A stretch of DNA of 64,000 nt from UBA117 sp049975245 (GTDB lineage Archaea; Methanobacteriota; Methanobacteria; Methanobacteriales; Methanobacteriaceae). Below, piece after piece: positions 35,038 to 45,899 of the stretch. The DNA is taken from NCBI GenBank assembly GCA_049975245.1, contig JBNGDB010000006.1:47069-111068 (forward strand), written 5' to 3'. Under the pieces are notes generated by a model. The model saw only the letters and a program-made list of their open reading frames with translations. It had not been told where the DNA came from and ran no database searches. Each line of letters begins with the position of its first letter. Position 1 is the stretch's first letter. The translations under genes were made by a program, and so were the position numbers.

Positions 35038-35985
35038 ATGAAAATCTCAGTAATTGTACCTATGTACAATGAAGAAGAAAATGTTGTTAGAACTTTAACA
35101 AAGATAGATGATGTTATTAAGAAATATGAAGATTATGAAATTCTCGTAATTGACGATGGGAGTATAGACAAAACATCACAACTAGTTAGTGATTTTCAAA
35201 AATCAAACCCGAATGTTCAATTAATTAAACACGCCGTTAATGCAGGGAGAGGCCGAGCTTTAAGAACAGGTTTTGATAATGTAAGTGGAGATATTATAGT
35301 TACAACAGATGCTGATTTAAGTTATGATGCAGAACACATACCACTGCTTGCAGATGAGCTCATAATTGATGAAAGTGCGGATATTATTGTCGGATCCCCT
35401 TATATGAAAGGCGGGGGAACTGAAAATGTACCAGCATTACGATTATGGATCAGTAAGATTGCAAATAAATTTGTAGGATTTGCTATGGGCGGAGATCTGA
35501 GAACTGTGACTGGAATCTTAAGGGCTTATCGAATAGAAGTTTTGGATTCTTTAGAATTAGAATCAGATGGAAAAGAAATTCACTTAGAAATATTATCCAA
35601 AGCAGTGGCTTTAGGATATAAAATTAAAGAAACACCTGCCACTCTAAAGGGTAGGGAGTTAGGGAGATCTAAAATAAAATTTAGGGCAACTGCTATTTCC
35701 CATATATTATTTTCATTTTATGAACGGCCTATGATACTTTTTGGGAGTATGGGCTTAGTTTTATGCTTTGTTGGAATGTTAATTGGTATTTATCTATTTT
35801 ATTTATACATGATTAATTCTTTGAATCCTGAAAGACCTTTAATGATTTTAATGATACTTTTAGTATTAGGTGGAATTCAAGTAATCGTTTTTGGCTTTGT
35901 TGCAACACAAATAAGTTTACTTAAACGGGAAATTTATATAATTCAAAAAGAGAATAAAATGATTAGAAAAAAGTTATTTAAATGA
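35038..35985 (+). CDS. Polyprenyl-phosphate sugar transferase (GT2, DPM1/GtrB type)
   Basis: A 315-residue GT2. N-terminal catalytic domain: VIVPMYNEEENV, VIDDGSIDKT, NAGRGRALRTG and TDADLSYD (metal-binding DxD). Two C-terminal membrane helices (about 240-290). Such enzymes transfer mannose or glucose to dolichyl/polyprenyl phosphate at the inner leaflet, providing the donor for GT-C enzymes such as the large one at 38103-40418. The 3' end overlaps the convergent GT4 gene by 12 bases. Confidence 0.9.
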   Translation: MKISVIVPMYNEEENVVRTLTKIDDVIKKYEDYEILVIDDGSIDKTSQLVSDFQKSNPNVQLIKHAVNAGRGRALRTGFDNVSGDIIVTTDADLSYDAEHIPLLADELIIDESADIIVGSPYMKGGGTENVPALRLWISKIANKFVGFAMGGDLRTVTGILRAYRIEVLDSLELESDGKEIHLEILSKAVALGYKIKETPATLKGRELGRSKIKFRATAISHILFSFYERPMILFGSMGLVLCFVGMLIGIYLFYLYMINSLNPERPLMILMILLVLGGIQVIVFGFVATQISLLKREIYIIQKENKMIRKKLFK

Positions 35986-37161
35986 TTTAAAATCGTTATA
36001 TGCCTTAATCAAAACTTTGATTCGTTTATCAACATCAAAATTCTCTTTAACAATTTCTCTTGAACTTTTTATAAATTTTTTTTTAATATCATTAGAAGAT
36101 ATTAATAACTCAATTTTTTTCACCAGTTCTAATGTGTCATGTGGAGGTACTAAAAAACCATTAATTCCATTTTTTATTACTTCAGGAATTCCACCAACAT
36201 TACTAACAACAACAGGAACTCCACATGCCATAGCTTCTAAAATAACCAATGGAGGTCCTCCTCCTTCAGAATAAGAAGGTAAAACAAAAATATCTGCTGC
36301 TTGATAATATTTTTGAATTCTTTTAGGATTTATTTGTTCTGTGAAAATAACATCATCTTCAATTTCATTATTTACTACAATTTTATTTAGTTCTTTTTTT
36401 TGGGGTCCTTCTCCAACAAACATTAATTTCAATTTTTTAAATTTATAATTCAGTAGTTTAAATGATTCGACAATCTCAAAAATTCCTTTAGACCTGTTTA
36501 AATTTCCTACAAATAATATTAAAGTATCGTCCGATTTGATTAAATATTTATTTCTAATAAAATCATTTTTTTCAACTTGAAACTTATTTATATCAATAGC
36601 ATTTCTAAAGATCAGTATTTTTTTTCCATTCTTAATGAAGGACTCGACTTTTCGATAAAGACTTTTACTTGAAACTAAAATCTTTTCGGAAGAATTCAAT
36701 GAAAATGAAATTAATGAACGATAAAAGGGTTTATTATAAAATCTATTAATATCGGAACCGTGTATTGTTATAAATAAAGGTATTTTTAATACATGAGAAA
36801 CGATAGCAGCTATAAAACCAGTAGGTATAGCATTATGCGCATGTATTACATCAATATCATATTTATTAATCGTTTTGGAAAGAATAAGTAATAATGATAT
36901 TAAATAACTAATTAATCTAAAACCATCTGTTATGCTATTATAATATGCAAGAGGTTTAAATTTTTTCGGTTCTAACCACTTAAATCTTTGAATCTTTAAA
37001 CCTTGCATAACTTCTTCGTAAGGTGAATCACGATTGTGATGAGTGACAACATGTACATCAAATCCTTCTTTGAATAACCTTTTAGCCTCATCATAAACAA
37101 AATTACCATAATAATCACCTTCAAACCTCGGAAACATACTTGTGACTATACAAATTTTCAT
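35974..37161 (-). CDS. Family 4 glycosyltransferase (GT-B)
   Basis: A 395-residue GT-B enzyme. The N-terminal region includes SMFPRFEGDYYGNFV and DVIHAHNAIPTG. The C-terminal donor-binding half carries VGNLNRSKGIFEIVE, EGPQKKELN, LPSYSEGGGPPLVILEAMACGVPVV and GGIPEVI with the conserved EX7E. It adds a sugar retaining anomeric configuration, probably in the lipid-linked oligosaccharide. Last gene of a three-gene minus-strand unit (membrane GT, flippase-like, GT4) that looks even more AT-rich than the surrounding genes. Confidence 0.92.
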   Translation of the reverse strand: MKICIVTSMFPRFEGDYYGNFVYDEAKRLFKEGFDVHVVTHHNRDSPYEEVMQGLKIQRFKWLEPKKFKPLAYYNSITDGFRLISYLISLLLILSKTINKYDIDVIHAHNAIPTGFIAAIVSHVLKIPLFITIHGSDINRFYNKPFYRSLISFSLNSSEKILVSSKSLYRKVESFIKNGKKILIFRNAIDINKFQVEKNDFIRNKYLIKSDDTLILFVGNLNRSKGIFEIVESFKLLNYKFKKLKLMFVGEGPQKKELNKIVVNNEIEDDVIFTEQINPKRIQKYYQAADIFVLPSYSEGGGPPLVILEAMACGVPVVVSNVGGIPEVIKNGINGFLVPPHDTLELVKKIELLISSNDIKKKFIKSSREIVKENFDVDKRIKVLIKAYNDFKSFK

Positions 37162-37168
37162 AATATCC

Positions 37169-38089
37169 CTATTTTTTTAAAATTATTATTAACCCAAATA
37201 TTCCTGGAATCAATGTAGCTAAAATTTGAGAATTAAAGAATGTCACAAAAATTGCTAACGTGGGTGATATATTTATTAAACTGAATAAATAAGCGTTTAC
37301 AGCTTCTACTGAACCCATACCATTAAATGTAAATGGAAATAACGCTGCAAGAGTTACTATGGGTGAAATAGCAAAAATATATAAAATACTGATATCCAAA
37401 TTAAAAGATTTACATATAACAAAAAATTGTAAATAGGAAACTAACCAAGCTAAAATAGAAATTGAAAGGGTAATAAATTTCTTTTTATTTGAAATACTAA
37501 AAGATGAAATTAATTTATGTTCAATTAATTCTGAAGACTTAAATTTTCTTAAAATTAAATTTAATATTTTCCACGGTATAAATTGGGGATAAAATAAAAT
37601 CAACAACAAACCGATAACAACCAAAAATGAGAATAAATGTAGATAATAAAAATCGAAAAATAGAGAACTTATGGTTCCAATTATAAAAACTGACAATAAC
37701 GCAATTAATTTATCAACTATACTAGATGATATCATCTCTTCCTTATATCCATACCATTTATATCCATAATATGATTTTGCTATATCTCCACTGCTAGCTG
37801 GTAAAAATATGTTAAGAGCCATTCCCACCAATGTAAGATTAAAAGAATTTTTAATTGATATAATTTTTATATCTTTATTAATAATCACATACCATCTTAA
37901 AGCTCTTATAAATATACTTAAAGGAATAAGTATTAGGGCTAAAAGAAATAAAGTTTGATTTACATTATAGATACTATTTACAAGGACGTTTAGGTTGATA
38001 TAAGTTAACAAATAAACTAAAAATAACACAGATATTATTATTTTTAAATATAGTTTCCTTTGGCCTTTAAATTGCATTTTAAAATTCAT
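37169..38089 (-). CDS. UPF0104/YbhN-type flippase-like membrane protein
   Basis: A 306-residue polytopic protein with about eight membrane segments. It has the lysylphosphatidylglycerol-synthase transmembrane signature: RALRWYVII near 60, SSGDIAKSYYGYK, SSSIVDK and PFTFNGMGSVEAV near the C-terminus. The archaeal relative AglD of Haloferax acts in N-glycosylation, where it is involved with charged dolichol. A role in flipping or membrane handling of lipid-linked sugar is inferred. It is 7 bases from the GT4 gene and 13 from the GT-C gene. Confidence 0.83.
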   Translation of the reverse strand: MNFKMQFKGQRKLYLKIIISVLFLVYLLTYINLNVLVNSIYNVNQTLFLLALILIPLSIFIRALRWYVIINKDIKIISIKNSFNLTLVGMALNIFLPASSGDIAKSYYGYKWYGYKEEMISSSIVDKLIALLSVFIIGTISSLFFDFYYLHLFSFLVVIGLLLILFYPQFIPWKILNLILRKFKSSELIEHKLISSFSISNKKKFITLSISILAWLVSYLQFFVICKSFNLDISILYIFAISPIVTLAALFPFTFNGMGSVEAVNAYLFSLINISPTLAIFVTFFNSQILATLIPGIFGLIIILKK

Positions 38090-38102
38090 TTGTCCTCATT
38101 TT

Positions 38103-40418
38103 TTATAATTCTAATACTTTTTGGATCAATATCTTTTCTTCATTACTTTCAGAATAGAAAGCATGCCATATTAAATTATAACCTATCCAAATTATCTTAC
38201 CTTTACCCATTTTTTGAACACCTATTAATGTATCTCCATTAACCGTAACTAGGTTCTCAATTTTATTATCACCATAGGATATGTAAGTAGCACCATACCA
38301 TATTCCGCCATCAGATATAAATGGTTCCAATTTAGCAGGATAACCAATTTTGGGACTAATCCAAACATTAGGATATTCATCTAAAGATTTTCGTTTAATT
38401 AAAGTATCTAAAAATATTGAGTCATCCATATTATAATAGATACCATCAAGATTGCCTGAAGCATCGAATATAACAGTACCACCGGAATTTGCATATTCTC
38501 GAATTAATTTTTCAGCCTTTAACCGATCATGCCATTTGAAATTGTATAAAAATAAATATTTGTATTTTTTTAACTCTTCTATAGAATAATTATCTATGTA
38601 TATTGATTTACCTATTTTGTATTTGCCTCCTTCATATATAACAAAAATATTGAAATCCAAAACATCTTCTAAATAATTTTGCCAATTTTTACCTATATAC
38701 AAAGCAGAAGATTTATTACCAACAATCTTTGGATCTAATTGATAAATGATCATGGTTCCAAATTGAGAAATTTTTTTATATGATGTTAAATTACGGCCAG
38801 ATCTTATTGTAAAATAATAATCAATATTATATTTTTCTAACTCATGATTAAAAGCTCTTTTATCTTTAAAGGTGGGCATAGGTTCAACATTAGTTTTTAA
38901 ATACCAACTAACAGCTGGCCATAAATCAGAATATATCTGCTTTTCCTGATAATCTTTATCGTTATTTTTTAGCCAGTTAGACGCTAAAATAGTATCTTCA
39001 ACTAAATAATCTTTATCTTGTGGCATTGTATTGATATAAGATAGTGATGAAAATAAGATTAAAAAAATAAAAAATAAAGATAACAACCAAGAGCTCAAAT
39101 TTATATCCTTTATTTTATAGTTTATTTTATTAGATATTTGATTAATTGCCAATACTAATAAATACGAAAAAGAAGGCGCCATTGTTATAAAATATCTATC
39201 AACCTTGACATTAAAACTACTATGAAATATAAAGAATGTTAAAAACCATGAAAAAAACAATAGATCAATGTCAAAGCCTTTAATATTCTTTCCATCTAAA
39301 ACATTATACAACAAAACTAACAAAGCAAAAAAAATGATTTCACTACTCAAAAAAGAGACTCTGTTGAAAGTAATTAGGAATATTATTGTTAGAAAAATTA
39401 ATAGTAGAATCTTTATTTTAGAAAATTTTCGCTCAATTTTTAATAAGTTATTTAATTTAGTCCTGATTTTAATCTTACGAACTTTCATAGAAATAATTTC
39501 CCTAAGATATAATAAAAGGCCTATAACAATTAAAATAACTACTAAATAAATAATCCATGGCTTTAAATCTTCATAAATAATGAAAGAATCTAATTTAGTT
39601 AGGTAGTAGAATGGATTAGAATTATAAGCAAATGATTCTGTTGCTGATGTACCTTCAGTTACTGATAAAGCACCAACATAAGGATAGAAAGGATCACCAA
39701 AAATTTTATTGTTCCATAATAAAATGGGTGAAAAAACTATTATAGAGAAGATAATTCCTAAAAATATATCTTTAAATTTTGAAAGGAAATTACCTTTAAT
39801 AAAAATGTATAGAACCATTGGAAATATAATCAAAACAGAGGGATATCGCGTTAAAAATGTTAAAGATAATAAAGGAAATGCTATTAAAAAGAACTTTGAA
39901 TTTTTGGTTACAGCTAATACTGTGAAATAAAGAACCCAAATAGAAAGTGATACACTTGCCACATCAGTATAACCAGTTGCAACCCATTTTAATACTATTG
40001 GAAAAGAAACAAAAAATAAAGAACCTAAAACACTTTGAATTGTATCAAAACGTAATTTAAAGAGTAAATATAAACCAATAGCTCCTAATACAAAAAATAC
40101 TCCATCAACAAAAAAAATTGTTGATTCATCAACATAACCTAGACTAAAGAATAAAGATGTGATAAATGATAAGAAGGGCGGACGATGTGGTTCAGTGTAT
40201 CCAAAACCTTTCCCAGCAAACTCCATGGCATTAGCCAAAAAAGCAAAGGTATCCCAATCAGGCCCTATATTAATCTGAATCAAAACCCTCTGGTAAGTTA
40301 TCCAACTTACAATAATAGTTAAAATAATAAGTAAAGACACTGGCACTATATATTTTCTAAATTTTAACTTCCAATTGGAATTAACACTATTGTTGTCAAT
40401 ATCTTGGCTTTTATTCAA
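38103..40418 (-). CDS. Large GT-C membrane glycosyltransferase with C-terminal soluble domain
   Basis: A 771-residue protein with about 12 hydrophobic segments over residues 20-455, of the ArnT/PMT (GT39/GT83-like) type. The first luminal loop has GPDWDTFAF with the acidic pair expected of GT-C enzymes, followed by HRPPFLSF. From about 460 to the end is a soluble domain. Its last part (LFLYNFKWHDR, GGTVIFDASGN, GKGKIIWIGYN) resembles glutamine-amidotransferase-like beta-galactosidase trimerisation domains. It likely transfers sugars from a polyprenyl-phosphate donor outside the cell. First gene of its operon; GGTGGT upstream. Confidence 0.8.
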   Translation of the reverse strand: MNKSQDIDNNSVNSNWKLKFRKYIVPVSLLIILTIIVSWITYQRVLIQINIGPDWDTFAFLANAMEFAGKGFGYTEPHRPPFLSFITSLFFSLGYVDESTIFFVDGVFFVLGAIGLYLLFKLRFDTIQSVLGSLFFVSFPIVLKWVATGYTDVASVSLSIWVLYFTVLAVTKNSKFFLIAFPLLSLTFLTRYPSVLIIFPMVLYIFIKGNFLSKFKDIFLGIIFSIIVFSPILLWNNKIFGDPFYPYVGALSVTEGTSATESFAYNSNPFYYLTKLDSFIIYEDLKPWIIYLVVILIVIGLLLYLREIISMKVRKIKIRTKLNNLLKIERKFSKIKILLLIFLTIIFLITFNRVSFLSSEIIFFALLVLLYNVLDGKNIKGFDIDLLFFSWFLTFFIFHSSFNVKVDRYFITMAPSFSYLLVLAINQISNKINYKIKDINLSSWLLSLFFIFLILFSSLSYINTMPQDKDYLVEDTILASNWLKNNDKDYQEKQIYSDLWPAVSWYLKTNVEPMPTFKDKRAFNHELEKYNIDYYFTIRSGRNLTSYKKISQFGTMIIYQLDPKIVGNKSSALYIGKNWQNYLEDVLDFNIFVIYEGGKYKIGKSIYIDNYSIEELKKYKYLFLYNFKWHDRLKAEKLIREYANSGGTVIFDASGNLDGIYYNMDDSIFLDTLIKRKSLDEYPNVWISPKIGYPAKLEPFISDGGIWYGATYISYGDNKIENLVTVNGDTLIGVQKMGKGKIIWIGYNLIWHAFYSESNEEKILIQKVLEL

Positions 40419-40532
40419 ATGACCACCGGGAAAATCATTTAATTAATATTAAATGGTTGAACATCCATGTTAATATTACTATTTAAACTAATAAAATAAT
40501 TTAATTAAAAAAGAGAATAAAAATAGAAAAAA

Positions 40533-41492
40533 TTATTTCTCAATTTCTTCTATTTTAACGTCCTTAATTTTTTCTAGGTTAGTATCATTAATATCTTTAT
40601 CTTTAAATAACTCAGCAATCCCTGCTATAGATCCAAGTACTCCTGAAGTCTCTAATGGTAGGAATATCTTGGTTGCCTGTCCGTCAGCTACTTTTTGAAG
40701 TGCTTCAAGATATTTTAAAGCAAGTAAATCATTGGTAGGATCTCCTTTGTGTATGGCACCGAAAACGCTGAGAATTGCCTGGGCTTCCCCTTCAGCAATG
40801 GTTATTTCCTGAAACTTATCTGCTTCAGCCACCTTTTTAATGGACTCAGCACGACCTTCAGCTTCAAGTATTACTGCTTGCTTATCTCCCTCAGCTTTTT
40901 TAATTTTAGATTGCTTATAACCTTCAGCCTCTAGAATAGCTGCTCTTTTCATTCTTTCAGCTTTCATCTGTTTTGACATTGCATCAACAATATCTTTAGG
41001 AGGTTCAATCCTTTGGATCTCCACTCTTACTACTCTGGTACCCCATTTATCTGTTGCTTCATCTAAAACTTCTCTTAACTGAGTGTTGATCATTTCCCGG
41101 GAAGTTAATGTTTGATCAAGTTCCAGGTCCCCTATTATGTTTCTTAGATTTGTCTGCGCAAGTTTAGTTATAGCTTGATAAAAATTAACCACATTATATA
41201 CTGCATTAAAGGGATCAACAACTTCATAGAATATAACTCCATCAACAACTACTCCGGTGTTGTCTTTAGTTATTACATCTTGTGGCGGAACATCAACTAC
41301 TTGTTCCCGCAGATCAACCTTGCGGACAGACTCAATAAATGGTATTATAACCACTAAACCACTTTCAACAGTCCTCTGGTATTTACCCAGTCTTTCCACC
41401 ACACCTTTTTGGTAGGGCCTTAAAATTTTTAATGCTTTAAAGGCCAGTACCAAAAGAACTACTACAATTATTCCCACAGTAATTAAATCCAT
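40533..41492 (-). CDS. SPFH/stomatin-family membrane protein (QmcA-like)
   Basis: A 319-residue protein with one N-terminal membrane helix (LITVGIIVVVLLVLAF), then the SPFH/band-7 domain (RPYQKGVVERLGKYQ, VDLREQVVDVPPQDVITKDN) and a long Ala/Glu-rich coiled coil. These proteins oligomerise on membranes and scaffold microdomains or regulate proteases. An in-frame ATG at 41510 lies upstream, but GGGAGG between the two ATGs marks 41492 as the real start. It follows the NfeD gene on the same strand, its usual partner. Confidence 0.93.
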   Translation of the reverse strand: MDLITVGIIVVVLLVLAFKALKILRPYQKGVVERLGKYQRTVESGLVVIIPFIESVRKVDLREQVVDVPPQDVITKDNTGVVVDGVIFYEVVDPFNAVYNVVNFYQAITKLAQTNLRNIIGDLELDQTLTSREMINTQLREVLDEATDKWGTRVVRVEIQRIEPPKDIVDAMSKQMKAERMKRAAILEAEGYKQSKIKKAEGDKQAVILEAEGRAESIKKVAEADKFQEITIAEGEAQAILSVFGAIHKGDPTNDLLALKYLEALQKVADGQATKIFLPLETSGVLGSIAGIAELFKDKDINDTNLEKIKDVKIEEIEK

Positions 41493-41540
41493 AATATTTC
41501 CTCCCTTCATTACTCTAAATCAATTTTAATATATTATATT

Positions 41541-41975
41541 CTAATCATTAACTTTTTCAACTTCTTTTACAACTAACTTCACACTATCTATTCTTTCAAC
41601 AATAACAACTTTATTTACTTCGATCTTATGATTAGAAATTGCTCTCCAGGTGTCACCATTAATTTTAACAATTCCGCCTGTTTCCGGGTGTATTTCCTCA
41701 ATTACTATTCCTTTCATACCAATCAATCTATCTGATGTGGCTTTTTTGCCTGTATCTTTGCTTATTCGGTTTGCTAAAGGTCGGGATATTCCGAGTAAAA
41801 CTAATGATACTAATATAAATGAAATCATCTGAGTATTAGGTGAAAATCCAAAATAAGCTAAAATAGCAGCTACTGTAGCTCCAACTCCAAACCATAAAAG
41901 GAAAAATCCGGTAGTTAACATTTCACCTATGTAGGCTACCGCCGCGATAATGATCCATCCCTGAATTCCTAACAT
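41541..41975 (-). CDS. NfeD-like membrane protein
   Basis: A 144-residue protein with three or four membrane segments (residues 5-65) and a C-terminal OB-fold domain (LIGMKGIVIEEI...GGIVKINGDTWRAIS) typical of short NfeD1b proteins. NfeD and SPFH proteins are encoded together in bacteria and archaea and form membrane complexes. GAGGAG lies before the ATG. Upstream gene of the NfeD-SPFH operon. Confidence 0.92.
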   Translation of the reverse strand: MLGIQGWIIIAAVAYIGEMLTTGFFLLWFGVGATVAAILAYFGFSPNTQMISFILVSLVLLGISRPLANRISKDTGKKATSDRLIGMKGIVIEEIHPETGGIVKINGDTWRAISNHKIEVNKVVIVERIDSVKLVVKEVEKVND

Positions 41976-42250
41976 TAATTACTCCTCACAAATTATTGTA
42001 TAAAATTATTGAATAAATTTTGTATATTAATTGTATATAAAATATTAGATATACAAATATCTATTAGTTCAAAAATGCTCTAAATTAAGTTATTTTAATT
42101 ATGAGTATTTTCAATCACTCTCAATTGACTTAAAAATAGAAAATATTAATAAATGTATATTTTATGAATTATATATCCGTAAAAATAGGTAAAGATGAAA
42201 ATATTTAACAATAACAACTTCAAATTTGTTTATAGGAGAAATTATTATAC

Positions 42251-43021
42251 ATGTCTAACTATAAGATTAATTCTATCAAAGATAATTCTCTTTTTATAAA
42301 AACTGATGCATATTACGAACTTCATAATAAAATGCTTAGTTTAAAAAATGATAAAGGCCGAATAATACATGTTATGGGCGCTCCGGGTACTGGTAAATCA
42401 TCCAATATTTATCATGCACTAAAAAGTCTAGGTTTAAAATTCTATGAACCTGGATTAAAATTGGAAGATAAAAAGGCCACATCCAAAGATGTATTCGACC
42501 AAATATTTAATGATTTTAAAACAGATTTGGATGCTGAAACTAGAGAGGAGATATATGAAAAATTAACCAAGTATAACCTCATTTTATTTGCAGATACCTT
42601 TCACGATTCCCCTAAACATGACAATAATCTTATTGGTTTTAGCCAGTGGACTGAATATACTGGTTTTAGATCACTACCTTTCTATTTTCTGTGCATCAAA
42701 GAATACCTTAAACGTAGAAGTTTATTTAAAAATATAAATATTGTATTTCAAACTGCCTGGAGATTACATTTCAGAGGAAAAAAATATGATATATTCACGG
42801 ATTTAGGAATAATATCCAAAATATTTACTAAAATATTAGCAGTATTTTTTGAGGTTGTAATTATTTCTTATTCAACGCAAGAATTGATTAAGATAGTAAA
42901 AGCACATGATCCCCTGGCAGATGACAAAATAATAAGAGATTATATTAATGATTATGGATATAAACCACGTTTTATTCTATCACAAATTGAGAAGGATCAA
43001 ATTGAAAAGGATAATCCATAA
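42251..43021 (+). CDS. Uncharacterised P-loop ATPase
   Basis: A 256-residue soluble protein with one clear Walker A motif, VMGAPGTGKSSN (about residues 41-52), and a likely Walker B strand (NLILFADTFHDS). The rest contains aromatic and basic stretches (FSQWTEYTGFRSLPFYF) that I do not recognise from a named family. GGAGA lies somewhat far from the ATG. The UbiA gene follows after about 60 bases on the same strand, so the two may be cotranscribed; whether this ATPase relates to lipid metabolism is unknown. Confidence 0.6.
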   Translation: MSNYKINSIKDNSLFIKTDAYYELHNKMLSLKNDKGRIIHVMGAPGTGKSSNIYHALKSLGLKFYEPGLKLEDKKATSKDVFDQIFNDFKTDLDAETREEIYEKLTKYNLILFADTFHDSPKHDNNLIGFSQWTEYTGFRSLPFYFLCIKEYLKRRSLFKNINIVFQTAWRLHFRGKKYDIFTDLGIISKIFTKILAVFFEVVIISYSTQELIKIVKAHDPLADDKIIRDYINDYGYKPRFILSQIEKDQIEKDNP

Positions 43022-43080
43022 AGAATTAATTAATAAATTAATAATTAAAATATGAAAAATTATATAATATGGTTATTTAA

Positions 43081-43893
43081 ATGATTAACACTCTTATAAA
43101 ATCAATGAGGCTGAGTTGGGCTGCTAAAAATGTTAATATGTACTTGCTGGCCCTTACTTATGCATATTTTTCAGATTTAATTATTCAAAATCCGTATGAG
43201 ATACTGGAAGGTTTAATACTGGTTTCTATACTCTGGGGATCATTGTATACTTTAAATGATCTAACGGATTTAGAAGTTGACCAAAAGGATGAAACTAAAA
43301 GAAAAAGAGCATTTATCCAAAATAACATAGATAAAAAGTGGATATTAATATTTATAGGAATCATTATGGCTGCAGTATTTATCACCGCCATATTCACTCT
43401 TACCCCGATTTTTAGTTTAATATTAGGATTAATGGTTTTAAACCAGTTAATATATACTGCCCCGCCTCTAAGACTTAAAGATACTTTTTTAGCCCCATTT
43501 TTCAGCACAGCCAACAATACAATTTTCAGAATAGCCTCTTGTTGCGTTTTGCTAGGAAACCTTTTTTTGGTGCCTTTGAGCGTCTATTTGTTAATGTACC
43601 TGGCAGGTATGGGAACCTACCTTATGTACAAATCTAAAGAGAAGATAACTACCATTGTATCAATTATATTCGCATTTTTATTGTTATTCATTTTCATAAA
43701 TGGCGACATGAATATAATACAGTTCATGATTGCAGTTTTACCAGCATTTTTGTCAACTATACCTCTTTATCTATCTAATTTCTATGAAAAAAATAGGATG
43801 ATAAAATTGGCAGATATATTATATCATCGAGTGGCCATGTTATTCTTCTTAATATGCATTATCCTAATACTTTTTCCTCAGATAATAACATAG
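43081..43893 (+). CDS. UbiA-family prenyltransferase
   Basis: A 270-residue integral membrane protein with eight or nine helices. The two Mg/diphosphate motifs of UbiA enzymes are present: NDLTDLEVDQ (NDxxDxxxD, about residues 59-68) and YTAPPLRLKD (about 124-133). Archaeal members make digeranylgeranylglyceryl phosphate, prenylate quinone-like heads or link polyprenyl groups to other acceptors; the substrate here cannot be read. It is convergent with a geranylgeranyl reductase operon, which hints at lipid chemistry but does not prove it. Confidence 0.85.
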   Translation: MINTLIKSMRLSWAAKNVNMYLLALTYAYFSDLIIQNPYEILEGLILVSILWGSLYTLNDLTDLEVDQKDETKRKRAFIQNNIDKKWILIFIGIIMAAVFITAIFTLTPIFSLILGLMVLNQLIYTAPPLRLKDTFLAPFFSTANNTIFRIASCCVLLGNLFLVPLSVYLLMYLAGMGTYLMYKSKEKITTIVSIIFAFLLLFIFINGDMNIIQFMIAVLPAFLSTIPLYLSNFYEKNRMIKLADILYHRVAMLFFLICIILILFPQIIT

Positions 43894-43963
43894 AAAGTGT
43901 AAAATAAAATAATAATATTTGAAAAATAATTTAAAAAAATAATTATTATTTTAGATTTTATAT

Positions 43964-45148
<1,185 letters not shown>

Positions 45149-45161
45149 TAAATCACCTTAA

Positions 45162-45329
45162 TTACTCTTCCTTTTCTAATGCTTGTACGGGACAGACCTG
45201 TACACATATTCGACAATCTTTACAACTTTTCTCATCAAATATTAAACTTGATTCGCGAACTTCAATTAAACACCGGGGACATACACCAGCACATTCCCCG
45301 CAGTACATACACCATTCCTTTACTTTCAT
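45162..45329 (-). CDS. Two-cluster [4Fe-4S] ferredoxin, partner of the lipid reductase
   Basis: A 55-residue protein with two cluster motifs, CMYCGECAGVCPRC and CKDCRICVQVCP (CxxCxxCxxxC twice), i.e. a bacterial-type 2[4Fe-4S] ferredoxin. It ends LEKEE. AAGGTTAGA precedes the ATG. It is the first gene of the operon with geranylgeranyl reductase; in Methanosarcina the equivalent ferredoxin donates electrons for double-bond reduction. Confidence 0.92.
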   Translation of the reverse strand: MKVKEWCMYCGECAGVCPRCLIEVRESSLIFDEKSCKDCRICVQVCPVQALEKEE

Positions 45330-45678
45330 GTTATCTAACCTTTTATTTTACTTATTTCACATATAATTTGATTTATCAGTTTTTAGTCTTTAATAAAATT
45401 GCTAATTCCATTATCCTTTAAATATTTTAGATAATACTTAATTTTAAATATAGATAGACTTGATGAATCTATTTTTTATTGACTAATTTCATCAAAGGTA
45501 CATTAAAAGGGTAAAAATCTTTTTGCAAATAATATCATAAATATTTAGAACTTTTAGTATATAATAGTTAGTATAGGTTTAATTCGGTTTTACATATTAT
45601 ATACTTGTTAGACTTACTAAAATTGTAAAATTTTTTAGAAAAATGATTATTTTTATTTAAAAATTTATGAAAATAGGA
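45330..45678. other. Intergenic region upstream of the ferredoxin operon
   Basis: About 350 AT-rich bases. A TATA-like element for the minus-strand ferredoxin lies near 45360-45370. An inverted repeat (TTGATGAA at 45460-45467 with TTCATCAA at 45488-45495) encloses a T-rich loop and may be a terminator or protein site. No gene with a ribosome binding site was found. Confidence 0.45.
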
Positions 45679-45849
45679 TTAATCCTTTTTTTCATCTTTT
45701 TTAGCAGATTCAAATACGTATCCACATTCACTACAAGTAATATTCTTTGTTGTGGCATGAGCCTTGTGGACAGGTTCAATATCTCTTTTTACAGTTTTAT
45801 CTTTACATCCACATTTAGGACATTCCTTTATTAAATCTTCCAGTTTCAT
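45679..45849 (-). CDS. Small Cys-rich protein, candidate target of the adjacent radical SAM enzyme
   Basis: A 56-residue protein. An N-terminal CPKCGCKDK (Cys10, 13, 15) and a C-terminal CSECGYVFE (Cys39, 42) flank a central charged stretch (KRDIEPVHKAHATTKN); the tail is Lys/Asp-rich. It begins 51 bases after the radical SAM stop on the same strand. A paralogue is encoded at 51144-51371, with Cys10 and Cys13 in the same positions. It may be a plain zinc ribbon, or a Cys-rich peptide modified by the radical SAM enzyme, as proposed bioinformatically for methanogens. Confidence 0.7.
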   Translation of the reverse strand: MKLEDLIKECPKCGCKDKTVKRDIEPVHKAHATTKNITCSECGYVFESAKKDEKKD

Positions 45850-45899
45850 AATTTACCATCTCATATATATTTAATATAATTTATTTCTATTTAATTAAT

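Noticed and set aside
45460..45495. 8-base inverted repeat as a regulatory operator
   Set aside because: The arms are short and the loop is T-rich in very AT-rich DNA; it is noted as part of the intergenic region but cannot be separated from chance or a terminator.
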